Shown one piece after another: positions 16,597 through 26,031 of a stretch of 64,000 bases of DNA. Both the position numbers and the translations under genes were made by a program. The stretch is from Kushneria aurantia DSM 21353 (GTDB lineage: Bacteria; Pseudomonadota; Gammaproteobacteria; Pseudomonadales; Halomonadaceae): NCBI RefSeq assembly GCF_000382245.1, contig NZ_KB907862.1, forward strand, positions 186,001 to 250,000, read 5' to 3'. The stretch's first letter is position 1; every line of letters starts with the position of its first letter. The notes below the pieces were generated by a model. It searched no databases and was not told where the DNA came from. It saw only the letters and a program-made list of their open reading frames with translations.

Positions 16597-19500
16597 CTAT
16601 CGGCTCCACTGGTTCGACAGCAGTTCAGCCTGCCTGAGAATCAACTCTATGACTTCCGGTGATTTATCCGGCGGGTACTTGTAGCGCTGCAGCGTCCGGC
16701 GCACCAGAATCCGCAGCCTGGCGCGCACGCTTTCCCGTACCTGCCAATCCACAGTGGTCGAGCTGCGAAGCTTATTGGTTACTTCTACTGCCAACGCCCT
16801 TAGCCTGTCGTCACCCAGCTCGCGTACCGCGCTTTCGTTGGTGATCAAGGCGTCGTAAAAAGCGATCTCGTCAGGGTTCAGGCCCAACGCCTCGTCGCGC
16901 TCCATATCGGCCTTGAACTGCCTGGCCATCTCAATCAGCTCTTCGATCACCTGCGCCGTTTCGATACCGCGATTGTTGTACTTGCGCAGCGTCTCCTGCA
17001 AACGATCCGAGTACTTTTTCTCCTGCACGGCGTTGGTGCGCGTTCTGGCCTTGATGTCGTCCTTGAGCAGTTTTTCCAAAAGCTCGACGGCCAGATTGCG
17101 ATGCGGCATCTGGCGCACATCTTCGAGAAACTCATCGGAGAGCAGCCCGATATTGGGCTTTTCGAGCCCGCAAAGCGCAAACACATCCGTCACATCGTCG
17201 GCCTTCACGGCGTTATCGAGAATCTGCTTGAGCGCCGAGTTCTTCTGCGCCTCGCTCAGCGAGCGGTTCGTACTGGTATGTTTGACCAGCGCCGTCTTGA
17301 TGGCCGAGAGAAACGCGATTTCCTTGTGCAGCGCTCTGGCTTCATCCAGCGTGCTGCACAGCGAATACGCCTTGGTGAGTTGCAGCATGGTATCAAGAAA
17401 GCGCTTTTTGCCATCGTCGAGGCTCAGGAGGTAGTTGGCTGCCGCCGGTAGCAGTTTGTGCGGTGCTTCTTCGAAGCCGCTGTAGTCGAAGCCTTCACGG
17501 TTGGCGCCCCTGGCAAACATGCCGTGAATAATATCGAGCTTCTCTTCCAGCACCGCGAAGGCTTCTTCGGCGCTGTAGGTGGGCTGCCCCCTGCCGCGCG
17601 AGTCGGTGTAGACCTTGAGGGCATTTTTCAGCTCGTTGGCGATGCCGATGTAGTCGACCACCAGCCCACCGGGCTTGTCCTTGAACACCCGGTTCACGCG
17701 GGCAATGGCCTGCATCAGATTGTGGCCCTTCATGGGCTTGTCGACGTACATGGTATGGCAGCATGGTGCGTCAAAACCGGTCAGCCACATATCGCGCACG
17801 ATCACCAGCTTGAGCGGGTCGGCCGGGTTCTTGAAGCGCTTCTCCAGCCGCTTTTTGGTGGCTTTGTTGTAGATATGGGGTGTCAGCAGCGCACTGTCGG
17901 CGGCCGAGCCGGTCATGATGACCTTGATCGCGCCCTTTTCCGGGTCGTCGTCGTGCCAGTCCGGGCGGAGCTTGACGATTTCGCTATAGAGCCGGGCGCA
18001 GATGCTGCGGCTCATGGCGACGATCATCGCCTTGCCCTCGATGGCCTGATTGCGCATCTCGAAGTGATCGACGAGGTCCGCGGCGATACGCTGTAGCCGT
18101 GGCTCGGCGCCCATCAGTTTTTCGAGGCGGCTCCACTCGCCCTTGGTGCGCTCCCGGGCGCCGGTATCTTCTTCATCCTTGATGAGATCGTCGACCTGCT
18201 CTGAGAGCTGGTTGATTTCCTCACGGTTGATGTCGAGCCGCGCCAGGCGGGATTCGTAGAAGATCGGCACGGTGGCGCCATCGTCGACGGCGTCCTGAAT
18301 GTCGTAGATCGAGACGTAATCGCCGAAGACGGCGCGGGTGTCCTTGTCCTCACTGGCAATCGGCGTACCGGTAAAGCCAATGAAAGAGGCGTTGGGCAGG
18401 GCATCGCGCATGTGTTTGGCGAAGCCAAAGGTGTACTGGCCGTCCTGCTTAAGCGTGGCTTTCAGGCCGTACTGGCTGCGGTGCGCCTCGTCCGAGATGA
18501 CCACAATATTGTGGCGGCCGTTGAGAATCGGGTGGCCGCGCTCGTCGTCCAGCAGGGCAAACTTCTGTACCGTGGTGAAAATAATGCCGCCGGACTCGCG
18601 CTCGGCGAGCTTCTGGCGCAGGCTCTCGCGGTCTTCGGCCTGGATAGGGTCCTGCTTGAGCAGATCGCGAGCGCTACTGAAAGTGCCGAACAACTGGCCG
18701 TCAAGGTCGTTGCGGTCGGTCACCACGATCAGCGTCGGGTTGTGCATCGCCGGTTGCTGCAACAGCTTGCCCGCGTAGCAGACCATCGAGATGCTCTTGC
18801 CCGAGCCCTGGGTGTGCCATACCACCCCGGCCTTCTTGCTGCCGGGTTCAACTTCATCACCGTAGGTCGCGCGCTTTTCACCAACGCCCGCTGCAGGCTC
18901 TTCGGCGGCAATGACGGTTGCCTTGACTGCCTCACGTACCGCGTGGAACTGGTGATACCCGGCGATCTTCTTGATGACCCGCTCGGCGTCGATCTCGAAC
19001 AGCACGAAATAGCGCAGATAGTCGAGAAACAGCGCCCGGTCGAAAAAACCCCTGACCAGCGTCTCCAATTGCCATTCGAGCAGCGGCTTGTCGTCTTCAT
19101 TCTTGATGGTGCGCCACGGCATGAAGCGCTCCTGATCCGCCGTCAGCGAACCCACCCGCGCGGTGTAGCCATCGCTGATCACCAGCGCTTCGTTAGTGAC
19201 GAACAGATCGGGGATTTCCGTCTTGTAGGTCTGTAGCTGGTTGAAGGCGCCGGTGATATCGGCGGTTTCGCTGCCAGGGCTTTTCAGCTCGATCACCGCC
19301 AACGGCAGGCCGTTGATAAAGGCAATCACATCGGGACGACGCAGTTGCTTGCCACCAGCGATAGTAAATTGATTGATGGCACGAAAGCGGTTGGCATCGA
19401 TTTGGGCAAAATCGATCAGGAAAGCATGGTCGTGCACCTCATGCTCGTCCTGCTTGTAGATGACCGGCACGCCCTCCAACAACAGTTGGTGGAAGGCCCG

Positions 19501-19752
19501 GTTGCTCACAACCGGATCGAGGCTACCTGGCTTCGCCACCAGGCTCATCACCTGCTCCACAGCAGTCTCTGGCAGTTGAGGGTTCAAGCGTCGCACGGCC
19601 GACTCCAGGTCACCCAGCAATATGACCTGACGATAGTCCGGCCGCTCCGGGACATCTCCATCTGGAGCGATATCCGGGCCGCGGCAGGATTCCCAACCAT
19701 TTTCGGCAAACCACGCCAAGCAGAGCTCTTCCAGTTGGCTCTCATTGATCAT
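16597..19752 (-). CDS. hsdR: Type I restriction endonuclease subunit R (HsdR)
   Basis: A 1051-residue motor-nuclease. The N-terminal PD-(D/E)xK nuclease has Asp141 and the ELK of residues 155-157 ([20 protein letters not shown]). Walker A TQGSGKS is at 314-320 and the DEAH box at 421-424. The later helicase motif [20 protein letters not shown] is present, followed by a helical C-terminal domain that docks on HsdM. With HsdM and HsdS it makes the ATP-dependent complex that translocates and cuts unmethylated DNA. The gene looks intact. It overlaps the upstream AlbA gene by 11 bases. A 72-codon fragment homologous to its own N-terminus lies upstream of that gene, at 21682-21900. Confidence 0.96.
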   Translation of the reverse strand: MINESQLEELCLAWFAENGWESCRGPDIAPDGDVPERPDYRQVILLGDLESAVRRLNPQLPETAVEQVMSLVAKPGSLDPVVSNRAFHQLLLEGVPVIYKQDEHEVHDHAFLIDFAQIDANRFRAINQFTIAGGKQLRRPDVIAFINGLPLAVIELKSPGSETADITGAFNQLQTYKTEIPDLFVTNEALVISDGYTARVGSLTADQERFMPWRTIKNEDDKPLLEWQLETLVRGFFDRALFLDYLRYFVLFEIDAERVIKKIAGYHQFHAVREAVKATVIAAEEPAAGVGEKRATYGDEVEPGSKKAGVVWHTQGSGKSISMVCYAGKLLQQPAMHNPTLIVVTDRNDLDGQLFGTFSSARDLLKQDPIQAEDRESLRQKLAERESGGIIFTTVQKFALLDDERGHPILNGRHNIVVISDEAHRSQYGLKATLKQDGQYTFGFAKHMRDALPNASFIGFTGTPIASEDKDTRAVFGDYVSIYDIQDAVDDGATVPIFYESRLARLDINREEINQLSEQVDDLIKDEEDTGARERTKGEWSRLEKLMGAEPRLQRIAADLVDHFEMRNQAIEGKAMIVAMSRSICARLYSEIVKLRPDWHDDDPEKGAIKVIMTGSAADSALLTPHIYNKATKKRLEKRFKNPADPLKLVIVRDMWLTGFDAPCCHTMYVDKPMKGHNLMQAIARVNRVFKDKPGGLVVDYIGIANELKNALKVYTDSRGRGQPTYSAEEAFAVLEEKLDIIHGMFARGANREGFDYSGFEEAPHKLLPAAANYLLSLDDGKKRFLDTMLQLTKAYSLCSTLDEARALHKEIAFLSAIKTALVKHTSTNRSLSEAQKNSALKQILDNAVKADDVTDVFALCGLEKPNIGLLSDEFLEDVRQMPHRNLAVELLEKLLKDDIKARTRTNAVQEKKYSDRLQETLRKYNNRGIETAQVIEELIEMARQFKADMERDEALGLNPDEIAFYDALITNESAVRELGDDRLRALAVEVTNKLRSSTTVDWQVRESVRARLRILVRRTLQRYKYPPDKSPEVIELILRQAELLSNQWSR

Positions 19753-21682
19753 GGCCTGGCGCCTCCGTGATATAGGCCTGATGAGGGTGATTTGGCTTGG
19801 TTGGATATCTCAGCTTGAGCCGTCGCGCTCTGACCATGGGCTTTATGTAACGCAAACGCAGGTATTGCTCCGAACGGTTAAGCAGTTGCACCAGCTCATC
19901 CAACTTCAAAGCGCGCTGGGCACACAGCGCCAGGATAACGTTTTCCACTTCTGACTTGGAGGGTTTTGACTTATCTGCCACCGGTGCAGCAATGTCTCGT
20001 AGAGCCTCCAAAGGTACAGAATTGGCTCCCAAAGGTTCAGAGCTCGCCCCCAAAGGTTCAGAGCTCGCCCCCAAAGGTTCAGAGTTAATTAACGAATTTC
20101 CGGTATTCAGCTCCAAAGCACTAGAACCTGGATCGTCGTCCTGCGCGCTCTCCAACTCTGTGAAGATATCTTCCATATGCGCATCAGGTCGGAAATACAC
20201 AGTCCCACGCCCAGCCCCATTCCTTAGGATCAGTTTTTTCTCCACTAATCCTGACAGGAGCTGGCTCAAATCCCGGGGATGGATGTCCAAAATGGTCATC
20301 ATACGCCCGTGATCCACCGTTTTTTCGATAGAGGCCGTTACCAGGACAAGGCGCTCCTGATCTGAAAGACCGGCAAATACCTTTTCACCCAGGGAGTCGC
20401 GAAGCTTGGCCAGCACAGACTCCGGCACCAGGCTAAGCATATGCAGTTCCAGCAGTGTCTGGTCGGAAGGCGTATGCACTTCACGAAGCACGGGCTTACG
20501 CCAGTGCTGGCTTGACCAACCCTGAAAGATCTTGGGGAGCCCCGAACCTGCGTTCTCGCCCAGGCCGATATAGCGAAACATGCTCTGCACCAGCCGATTG
20601 CGGCAGTCGCTGTATCCTCCGGCCATAGCCTGATCTACCGGCACGCGCATTAGGCCGGGGTTGCGAAATCCGAACATGTCGGGTCGTTTGACTACTAGAA
20701 TCGAAGCCCGCCCGGTGTAGTCTGCATGCACGAGGGTATTGACCAAAGCCTCACGTAACGCCTTATGCACCAAGGTATCATCCTGGCGCTGATCACCCTC
20801 GAGAGCGAAAGGCACCTTGAGATCGGCAGTCAGCTTGCGAATCACTCGACGATAGAAGTCGAATACGTTGCCCGACCAGCTACCATCCAGAGTCAGCCGA
20901 TCGACCCAGCGCAGCTCCGCTTTGGGCTCAGGCCGCTCCTGATAGTCGAGCATATAGTTAGGACAGGCCTCGATAATGGCAACCTGCTGTCCGAACATCA
21001 GCAACCCGGCACGGGTAAGTCCCGAGCGTTCGGTTTCCCGATCCTTGCGCCAGCCACCGATTTGATACAGAAATGTCTGTGCATCCAATTGATTCCAGGG
21101 ATGATCCGGCTGCCGATTGGCATACAGTTGGCGATACTGATTGAAGCTGTCGAAATCCAGATCGTCCAGGCCGAAGCCCCTCAGGATCTCGTTGTCGCGG
21201 CTATCTTCGACCTGCTCGGCCAGCATGCGACGTACCTGCTCCTCACTCAGTTGATGATCGGTACTATTAAAGCGACGGTAGCTGCCGGTAAGGGGATTAC
21301 CACTTAGATATACCGGACGCTGCTTGCGAGTAGCCGCAGGGACATGGACATGCACCACAGCCTTGCCTTCAATCTCAAGGATGCGTACCCAACGTTCGCG
21401 CAGCAGGTTAACGCTAACCTTCTGAGAGTTATTAAGTCCGGTCCAGAGTTCGTCGATAACTTTCTGGGTATTGGCAACGCCGGCAAGCTCAAAATGCCCG
21501 CTGGCACGTTCCTTGACACCAAGAAAAATATCGCCGCCTTGAGTATTGGCAAAAGCACTGTAGGTCGGCCAGAACTCCCTGGGCAACGCACCCTTGCCGT
21601 CACGGCCCTGAGCCAGCTTGCACTCGACGTCCACGCTTTCACGCAGCGCGGCGATATCTTCCAGGGAATCGATTTCAAGCAT
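19742..21682 (-). CDS. AlbA/schlafen-type ATP-binding protein linked to the R-M system
   Basis: A 646-residue protein. Residues about 10-130 match the AlbA_2/schlafen-like domain ([20 protein letters not shown], then [15 protein letters not shown]). Residues about 310-390 match a GHKL-type ATPase fold ([35 protein letters not shown]). A winged-helix region follows. Near residues 550-575 there is a seven-residue repeat (EPLGASS), and a C-terminal helix-turn-helix-like domain closes the protein. Such proteins are common companions of type I R-M loci; their role is unknown, possibly regulatory or anti-phage. Its ATG shares a base with the stop of the upstream hsdR remnant (TAATG) and its end overlaps hsdR. 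Confidence 0.85.
   Translation of the reverse strand: MLEIDSLEDIAALRESVDVECKLAQGRDGKGALPREFWPTYSAFANTQGGDIFLGVKERASGHFELAGVANTQKVIDELWTGLNNSQKVSVNLLRERWVRILEIEGKAVVHVHVPAATRKQRPVYLSGNPLTGSYRRFNSTDHQLSEEQVRRMLAEQVEDSRDNEILRGFGLDDLDFDSFNQYRQLYANRQPDHPWNQLDAQTFLYQIGGWRKDRETERSGLTRAGLLMFGQQVAIIEACPNYMLDYQERPEPKAELRWVDRLTLDGSWSGNVFDFYRRVIRKLTADLKVPFALEGDQRQDDTLVHKALREALVNTLVHADYTGRASILVVKRPDMFGFRNPGLMRVPVDQAMAGGYSDCRNRLVQSMFRYIGLGENAGSGLPKIFQGWSSQHWRKPVLREVHTPSDQTLLELHMLSLVPESVLAKLRDSLGEKVFAGLSDQERLVLVTASIEKTVDHGRMMTILDIHPRDLSQLLSGLVEKKLILRNGAGRGTVYFRPDAHMEDIFTELESAQDDDPGSSALELNTGNSLINSEPLGASSEPLGASSEPLGANSVPLEALRDIAAPVADKSKPSKSEVENVILALCAQRALKLDELVQLLNRSEQYLRLRYIKPMVRARRLKLRYPTKPNHPHQAYITEAPGHDQ
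20009..20085. repeat. 21-bp tandem repeat inside the AlbA/schlafen gene
   Basis: Copies of a 21-base unit start with CAAAGG at 20009, 20030, 20051 and 20072. The middle two are identical over CAAAGGTTCAGAGCTCGCC and the outer ones are variants. Read on the minus strand the unit encodes EPLGASS, and 21 bp keeps the frame. It forms a linker before the C-terminal winged helix. Copy number could vary by slippage. Confidence 0.85.
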
Positions 21683-21900
21683 TAAAGGCCTCGGCAGTCC
21701 ATGTCACACTCTGCCGAATCTGGCAGTTGCTGGTTTATCTTTACGATGCCCCCACCGAGATCAGCTCGCAACAGCATTTGCCGGTAGTCCTCTCGCTCCG
21801 GCGATGCGCCGTCGTGGGCGATATCCGGCCCGTGGGCGGTTTCCCAGCTGTTTTCGGTGAACCACTCAAGGCAGAGCTGCTCCAGTTGATTTTCGGTCAT
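21682..21900 (-). pseudogene. Truncated hsdR 5' remnant
   Basis: A 72-codon frame whose first 63 residues are a paralogue of the intact HsdR N-terminus. Starting from E-x-QLE, about 35 of 61 aligned residues agree, including GPDIA-DG, PER-DYRQ and QLP. Similarity stops abruptly and the frame ends after ten unrelated residues. AAGGAG precedes its ATG at 21900, so it may still be translated and couple initiation to the AlbA gene. It is best explained as the front of a former hsdR whose body was replaced by the AlbA-hsdR cassette. A longer start at 21957 is possible. Confidence 0.85.
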
Positions 21901-21980
21901 GCCCCGCTCCTTGCCACCCGCTGAACTGCCAACGTCCGTTGACACGTTTTGTGTCATCGCTATACTTCACCGTAATACGC

Positions 21981-22016
21981 CCGGCGCCTCTTCACAGTTC
22001 ACTGTGTACGCGCCGG
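21981..22016. other. Two-part hairpin between Abi gene and hsdR remnant
   Basis: CCGGCGC (21981-21987) pairs with GCGCCGG (22010-22016), and an inner CACAG-TTCA-CTGTG (21993-22006) can pair too. No T-run follows on either strand within ten bases, so a simple terminator is less likely. A second small palindrome TGACAC-GTTTT-GTGTCA lies at 21940-21956. Possible roles are an RNA element of the operon or a promoter operator. Confidence 0.5.
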
Positions 22017-22041
22017 TTCTCGTTTTGCCTTCCTGAATCGC

Positions 22042-23007
22042 TCACCTCCAGAGCGCCCACGCCTGCCAGTCGTCGATCACACCAACATCTCGAAGCGTGA
22101 CCGCACCAGACGCCGTCTGCGGGAAATCCGCCATCAGCTTACGGAAGCGCTGATGCCATCGTGAGTTCGGGCAAATGATCCGCATCAGCTTCTGCATCAA
22201 GCAGAAATAGAAAAAGGGCCGCGCATTGTTCAACGTCTGCCAATAGGCGTCGTCGGCAAGCGGGGCCGAACGCTCCAGTACGTTGATGTTCCAGAGGCGG
22301 CTGTGATGCGCCGAAACGTTACGGATGAAATTCAAACTCCGCAGCCACTCCGCCAATGCTCGGCCACTCGTCGCGCCGTATTTGGCGGCGATCCGATCCT
22401 GATCCGGTTGTTTCATGCCGGCGTAGAGCTTGGACATCATGCCGAAATCCCACACCTCGACCGCGACCCAGATCGGCAACCGGCCATACTTGCTGAGATA
22501 ATGCGCGACGAAGGGTTCACGGCGGGCGCGGTGTAAGTGCTGATGATATTTTTCCAGCCACAATTGATGTTGCGTCTTGTCCTTGGCCTTGCCTTTTTTC
22601 AGCAGTTGCTTACTGAAATGGCCATGCAGACACTGTGGATTTTCGTGGGCATGAATGTCCTGCTCACCCAGTAGGTGCGCAATATCCACCCGCAGCGCCA
22701 TTTCGATGCGCTCGAGGGCATCGAGTGCCAGCAGGCGCAGCTTCTTGTCGAACACATAGAGATCGACCACTTCGCGAAAATGGCTATCGGCCACGAAGGC
22801 GTTAAGACGGCGCTTCACCAGCCGGCCGTCGTCATCCTGTGAGATTTCCAACTGCCGGAACGGATACCAATACCCGCTGAGCCGGTAGTAGCCGATCCGT
22901 GCCAGATAGCTCAACGCCGCCTCCCGGTCATCGACCTGCAGGCCACGCTCTACCAAAATCGCGAGCTGCTCTTCAAACGATTTCCATGGCTTGGCCGCTG
23001 GGGTCAC
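22042..23007 (-). CDS. Abi-family (AbiD/AbiF, Abi_2) protein with HEPN-type motifs
   Basis: A 321-residue protein of the Abi_2 abortive-infection family. It shows the family opening KSFEEQLAILVERGL with YYRLSGYWYPFR, and two R-x4-H motifs. The first is RVDIAH at 106-111 following ALERIEMAL; the second is RNVSAH at 229-234 followed by HSRLWN. R-x4-H is the catalytic signature of HEPN ribonucleases, and Abi_2 proteins have been linked to this fold. It starts with GTG at 23007, overlapping the hsdS stop by four bases (GTGA). It is thus embedded in the hsd operon between S and R. Toxic RNase activity triggered by phage is inference. Confidence 0.85.
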   Translation of the reverse strand: MTPAAKPWKSFEEQLAILVERGLQVDDREAALSYLARIGYYRLSGYWYPFRQLEISQDDDGRLVKRRLNAFVADSHFREVVDLYVFDKKLRLLALDALERIEMALRVDIAHLLGEQDIHAHENPQCLHGHFSKQLLKKGKAKDKTQHQLWLEKYHQHLHRARREPFVAHYLSKYGRLPIWVAVEVWDFGMMSKLYAGMKQPDQDRIAAKYGATSGRALAEWLRSLNFIRNVSAHHSRLWNINVLERSAPLADDAYWQTLNNARPFFYFCLMQKLMRIICPNSRWHQRFRKLMADFPQTASGAVTLRDVGVIDDWQAWALWR

Positions 23008-24371
23008 GCCGTGACCTCTGATTGTGTTTCTTCGGCTTCCGAGGTCGTCAGCTCGCCGGAGAGGAGTCTAGGGAGGAGAGTGTCTCGCATCGCAGCAAGC
23101 GAAGCTAGCTCTTCACTATTTAACTTGATTTGCTCATCAAGAGCTTTGGCAGCCTTTTGAAAAGAAAACAGCACCTCATGAGGTGGTACAAGCTGCGAGA
23201 CATCCTTAAGATTTTTTTGATTTATAGAACCAAATACCGTTCCTTCAGAATCATACGGCGAAAGCTCATGACCAAGCTGAATGACAGAATAGTAAGTGAA
23301 AGATGAGCAGCCGGATTTATGTCTAATCGCTGCCAAGCCACGTCCAATACAGCAGTCAATTAAAGCGATGTTGGCATCACCTACAGGGGCGCGCACACTC
23401 AGAAGTGTATCGCCCTGCCTTGCCATTCGCTTAGGTTGAGTACAGTAAACTCGATTAGTCGGAAATCTATCTCCGAAATCTCTACGCCCTTGGAAGAATG
23501 GTATACCTTCTCCGGTTTCATTATAGGTATTTCCGGGTGGAGATTGGCCCATAGTCACATCAAACTCTCTGCCGACCGTTGATACCTCCCACCCCTCCGG
23601 AATCTCTCCCAGCTCACTCGGCTGCATTGCCGAGGGAAACAGCGCGGCGGTATCATACAATTCCTGGTAGCGCTCGGGCTCTTCCTCACGCAGCGCGTCG
23701 AGCTCCGCCGCCGTCTTGCCGGATATCGCCTGCATCGCAGCGCGGTTCATAATCGTTTCCAGATCGCCAACCGCGGGCGGCTCGTCCAGCTCGGCGGCGT
23801 AGTAGACTGGGGATGCGGGTTCATTGTCTGGGTGGAGCGCCCACCACCGCTCGCGCGCGGCGATCCTGGCCTTGACCGGCTCGAAATCGACAAACCAGCT
23901 TTTGAAGAGGGCCTGGGCCATCTGTTCGAGGGTTTGGTTGATTTGGTGGTTAATTTGAATTTTGTCGTCGAGATTTCCGAGTATTTCGACGATGCGATTT
24001 TGTTCTGAAAGCGGTGGCAAATTTAGCTCAAACTTAGAGCAATCTGGAACCCGTATATGACTGACTACTGATCCAGTACCGTCATGCACCCGAAACTGAT
24101 TTTGAAGATCCGCCGACAAGAAGGAATAAAGTAAGAATCTAGGGTGGAGAACGTCCTTATCGACACGGTACTGCATAATCCTTTGTCCTAAAAATACAGT
24201 ATCGCTGAAGTCAACCAAGCCCACCTCTCCCATAGGGGCTTCTCTGGTGAGCAAAATATCATCTGGTTCGACGGTGGCCCTTCTCGTCCACTTTTGGTAA
24301 GTATCCTTTTCAACGTAGCGGCAATTCGTAAGGTCTATTCGACCGTTACGAATATTAGGCGTCCGAATCAT
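23004..24371 (-). CDS. hsdS: Type I R-M specificity subunit HsdS, 5' end cut off by IS1380
   Basis: The remaining frame has 455 codons from the ATG at 24371. Two target-recognition domains are visible (about 1-120 and 260-400), with the central conserved helices LPPLSEQNRIVEILGNLDDK and the closing repeat with DTLLPRLLSGEL. Upstream of this ATG the same frame stays open and HsdS-like (ending QVSYATPYK) to the IS end, then meets a stop in the IS repeat. The authentic start ATG lies on the other side of the IS, overlapping hsdM. The protein, if made, lacks its first 35 residues and has no clear ribosome site. Loss of function or altered specificity is likely. It overlaps the Abi gene. Confidence 0.88.
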   Translation of the reverse strand: MIRTPNIRNGRIDLTNCRYVEKDTYQKWTRRATVEPDDILLTREAPMGEVGLVDFSDTVFLGQRIMQYRVDKDVLHPRFLLYSFLSADLQNQFRVHDGTGSVVSHIRVPDCSKFELNLPPLSEQNRIVEILGNLDDKIQINHQINQTLEQMAQALFKSWFVDFEPVKARIAARERWWALHPDNEPASPVYYAAELDEPPAVGDLETIMNRAAMQAISGKTAAELDALREEEPERYQELYDTAALFPSAMQPSELGEIPEGWEVSTVGREFDVTMGQSPPGNTYNETGEGIPFFQGRRDFGDRFPTNRVYCTQPKRMARQGDTLLSVRAPVGDANIALIDCCIGRGLAAIRHKSGCSSFTYYSVIQLGHELSPYDSEGTVFGSINQKNLKDVSQLVPPHEVLFSFQKAAKALDEQIKLNSEELASLAAMRDTLLPRLLSGELTTSEAEETQSEVTA

Positions 24372-24467
24372 TTTATACGGAGTTGCGTAGCTTACCTGCG
24401 GAGCGGTCTTATTGACACAGTCAATTATTAGCTCACATACATCTCTGATTTGAACTCGATTCCACTT
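24372..24467 (-). pseudogene. Stranded codons 4-35 of hsdS
   Basis: In frame with the hsdS body and free of stops, this encodes KWNRVQIRDVCELIIDC and, further on, QVSYATPYK, an HsdS-like beginning of target-recognition domain 1. No ATG, GTG or TTG codon occurs in the segment, so translation cannot restart inside it. Confidence 0.8.
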
Positions 24468-24469
24468 AG
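24466..24469. repeat. Target-site duplication TTAG (left copy)
   Basis: TTAG directly abuts the left inverted repeat of the IS and is repeated at 26028-26031 after the right inverted repeat. A four-base duplication fits the IS1380 family. Confidence 0.9.
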
Positions 24470-26027
24470 CCCGAATTTCTCACGGGGTATAAAAGAAAGC
24501 GGCTGAAAGTGCTATGATTTCAAGAACCTAACCAATCCATCAAACACCCACAGCCGCTTCCAAAATGGTACCTGAAAAACTGACCTTCTCGCCACTCTCA
24601 CGCCGCCAAATTGAAGCCGATTTCTCCGGGGGACACATCACCTCGGATGCGGGGTTGCTCCTGCTACGGAAAGTCGACAAGCAACATCGCCTGACGCACC
24701 GTCTCGCGTCGGCGCTTCATGATCCCCGGACACCGGAACAGGTTCGTCACAAGCTCGACACCCTGGTTCGTCAGCGGGTGTTCGGTGTCGCCGCTGGCTA
24801 TGAAGATTTCAACGACCATGACGCCCTGCGCTATGATCAAGCTCTTCAGACGGCGCTGGGTGAAGAGGAAACGCTGGCGGGCAAGTCGACGTTGTGCCGG
24901 ATAGAGCAGAACGCGGATCGGCAAGCGATGGTGAAGGCCCATGAGTTACTTTGGCATCACTTCATTGAACAGCATGACGAACCACCGAAAGAGATCGTGC
25001 TGGACTTTGATGGCACGGACATCCCGGTTCATGGTGAGCAACCCGGCAAGTTCTTTAACCGCTATTACGATCACCACTGCTACTTCCCGCTGTATGTCTT
25101 CTGTGGGCGCCACTTGTTGGTGAGCTATCTGCGCACCAGTGACCGCAGCGACAGCCGACATAGCTGGGCCATCCTTGCCTTGCTGGTAAGGTTTATCCGC
25201 CAGTACTGGCCCGATACACAGATCGTGTTACGGGGCGATAGCCACTTTTGTCGCCCCCGGATGCTGAACTGGTGTGATCGGCATCACGTCGACTACATCG
25301 TGGGTATCGGCAAGAACAGCCGGCTGCTCAAGGAAGTGGACGTCCCCATGATGCTGGTGCGCAAGACCCAGTGGCAGGTGGGCGGAAAAGTAGCGGGGAC
25401 GTTCCGCTTCCAGTATCAAGCCCACTCCTGGAAATACCCTCGCTGGGTGGTGGCCCGTCTGGAAGAAGGCGAACGGGGTTCCAACCCCCGGTTTATCATC
25501 AGTTCCCGTTACGACGACGGCTTCAAGCTTTACTACGAGCAGTACTGTGCTCGAGGCGACATGGAAAACCGGATCAAGGATCAACAACTGAGCCTGTTCG
25601 CTGATCGCACTTCCAGTACGCACTGGTGGGCCAATCAGTGGCGGCTGATCTTGTCGGGGTTCGCCTATACGCTGTTCGAGCGGTTACGGACTTACCTGAA
25701 GAGCACGTCCTTCGCGCGTATGAGCCCGAGTAACCTGAGGCTCAAACTCATCAAAGTGGGCGCGGTCATCATCCGTAATACGCGTCGCGTCCGAGTGCTG
25801 ATGAGTGACAGCTATCCCTATAAAACGGCGTTATCCGATCTCGTCAGACGGTTGGTACCGAGCTGAATGCACGGGCGCCCCCGGCCCGATGCAATGGGGG
25901 AAAGGGGGCAGTGTGCCTGAACGACGGGAAGTGGTTAAAAAGCAGGCAGCGTAAGTGGAGCCAAGAGGTGTTTAGCTGTGTTACAGCCTGAGCGCGGTAC
26001 TGGCTGAGGTGCTATGAGAAATTCGGG
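24470..26027 (+). mobile_element. IS1380-family insertion sequence, 1558 bp, complete
   Basis: Bounded by perfect 13-bp inverted repeats CCCGAATTTCTCA (24470-24482) and its complement (26015-26027), flanked by TTAG duplications. One transposase gene lies inside. It is inserted against the direction of the hsd operon, exactly in the 11-bp overlap between the end of hsdM and the start of hsdS. The hsdM stop codon survives because it lies in the duplicated target. Confidence 0.95.
24565..25866 (+). CDS. IS1380-family transposase
   Basis: A 433-residue DDE transposase. Recognisable segments are FSGGHITSDAGLLLLRKVD near the start, VLDFDGTDIPVHGEQPG (first Asp), IVLRGDSHFCRP (second Asp) and ARGDMENRIKDQQLSLFADR (Glu). 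All three catalytic regions and full length are present, so the element may be active. It reads opposite to the flanking hsd genes. Confidence 0.95.
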   Translation: MVPEKLTFSPLSRRQIEADFSGGHITSDAGLLLLRKVDKQHRLTHRLASALHDPRTPEQVRHKLDTLVRQRVFGVAAGYEDFNDHDALRYDQALQTALGEEETLAGKSTLCRIEQNADRQAMVKAHELLWHHFIEQHDEPPKEIVLDFDGTDIPVHGEQPGKFFNRYYDHHCYFPLYVFCGRHLLVSYLRTSDRSDSRHSWAILALLVRFIRQYWPDTQIVLRGDSHFCRPRMLNWCDRHHVDYIVGIGKNSRLLKEVDVPMMLVRKTQWQVGGKVAGTFRFQYQAHSWKYPRWVVARLEEGERGSNPRFIISSRYDDGFKLYYEQYCARGDMENRIKDQQLSLFADRTSSTHWWANQWRLILSGFAYTLFERLRTYLKSTSFARMSPSNLRLKLIKVGAVIIRNTRRVRVLMSDSYPYKTALSDLVRRLVPS

Positions 26028-26031
26028 TTAG
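26028..26031. repeat. Target-site duplication TTAG (right copy)
   Basis: Matches the left copy at 24466-24469. On the minus strand it supplies the TAA stop of hsdM. Confidence 0.9.

Noticed and set aside
20009-20085. The 21-bp repeats as a CRISPR or attachment site
   Set aside because: They are contiguous without spacers and encode a regular peptide in frame.
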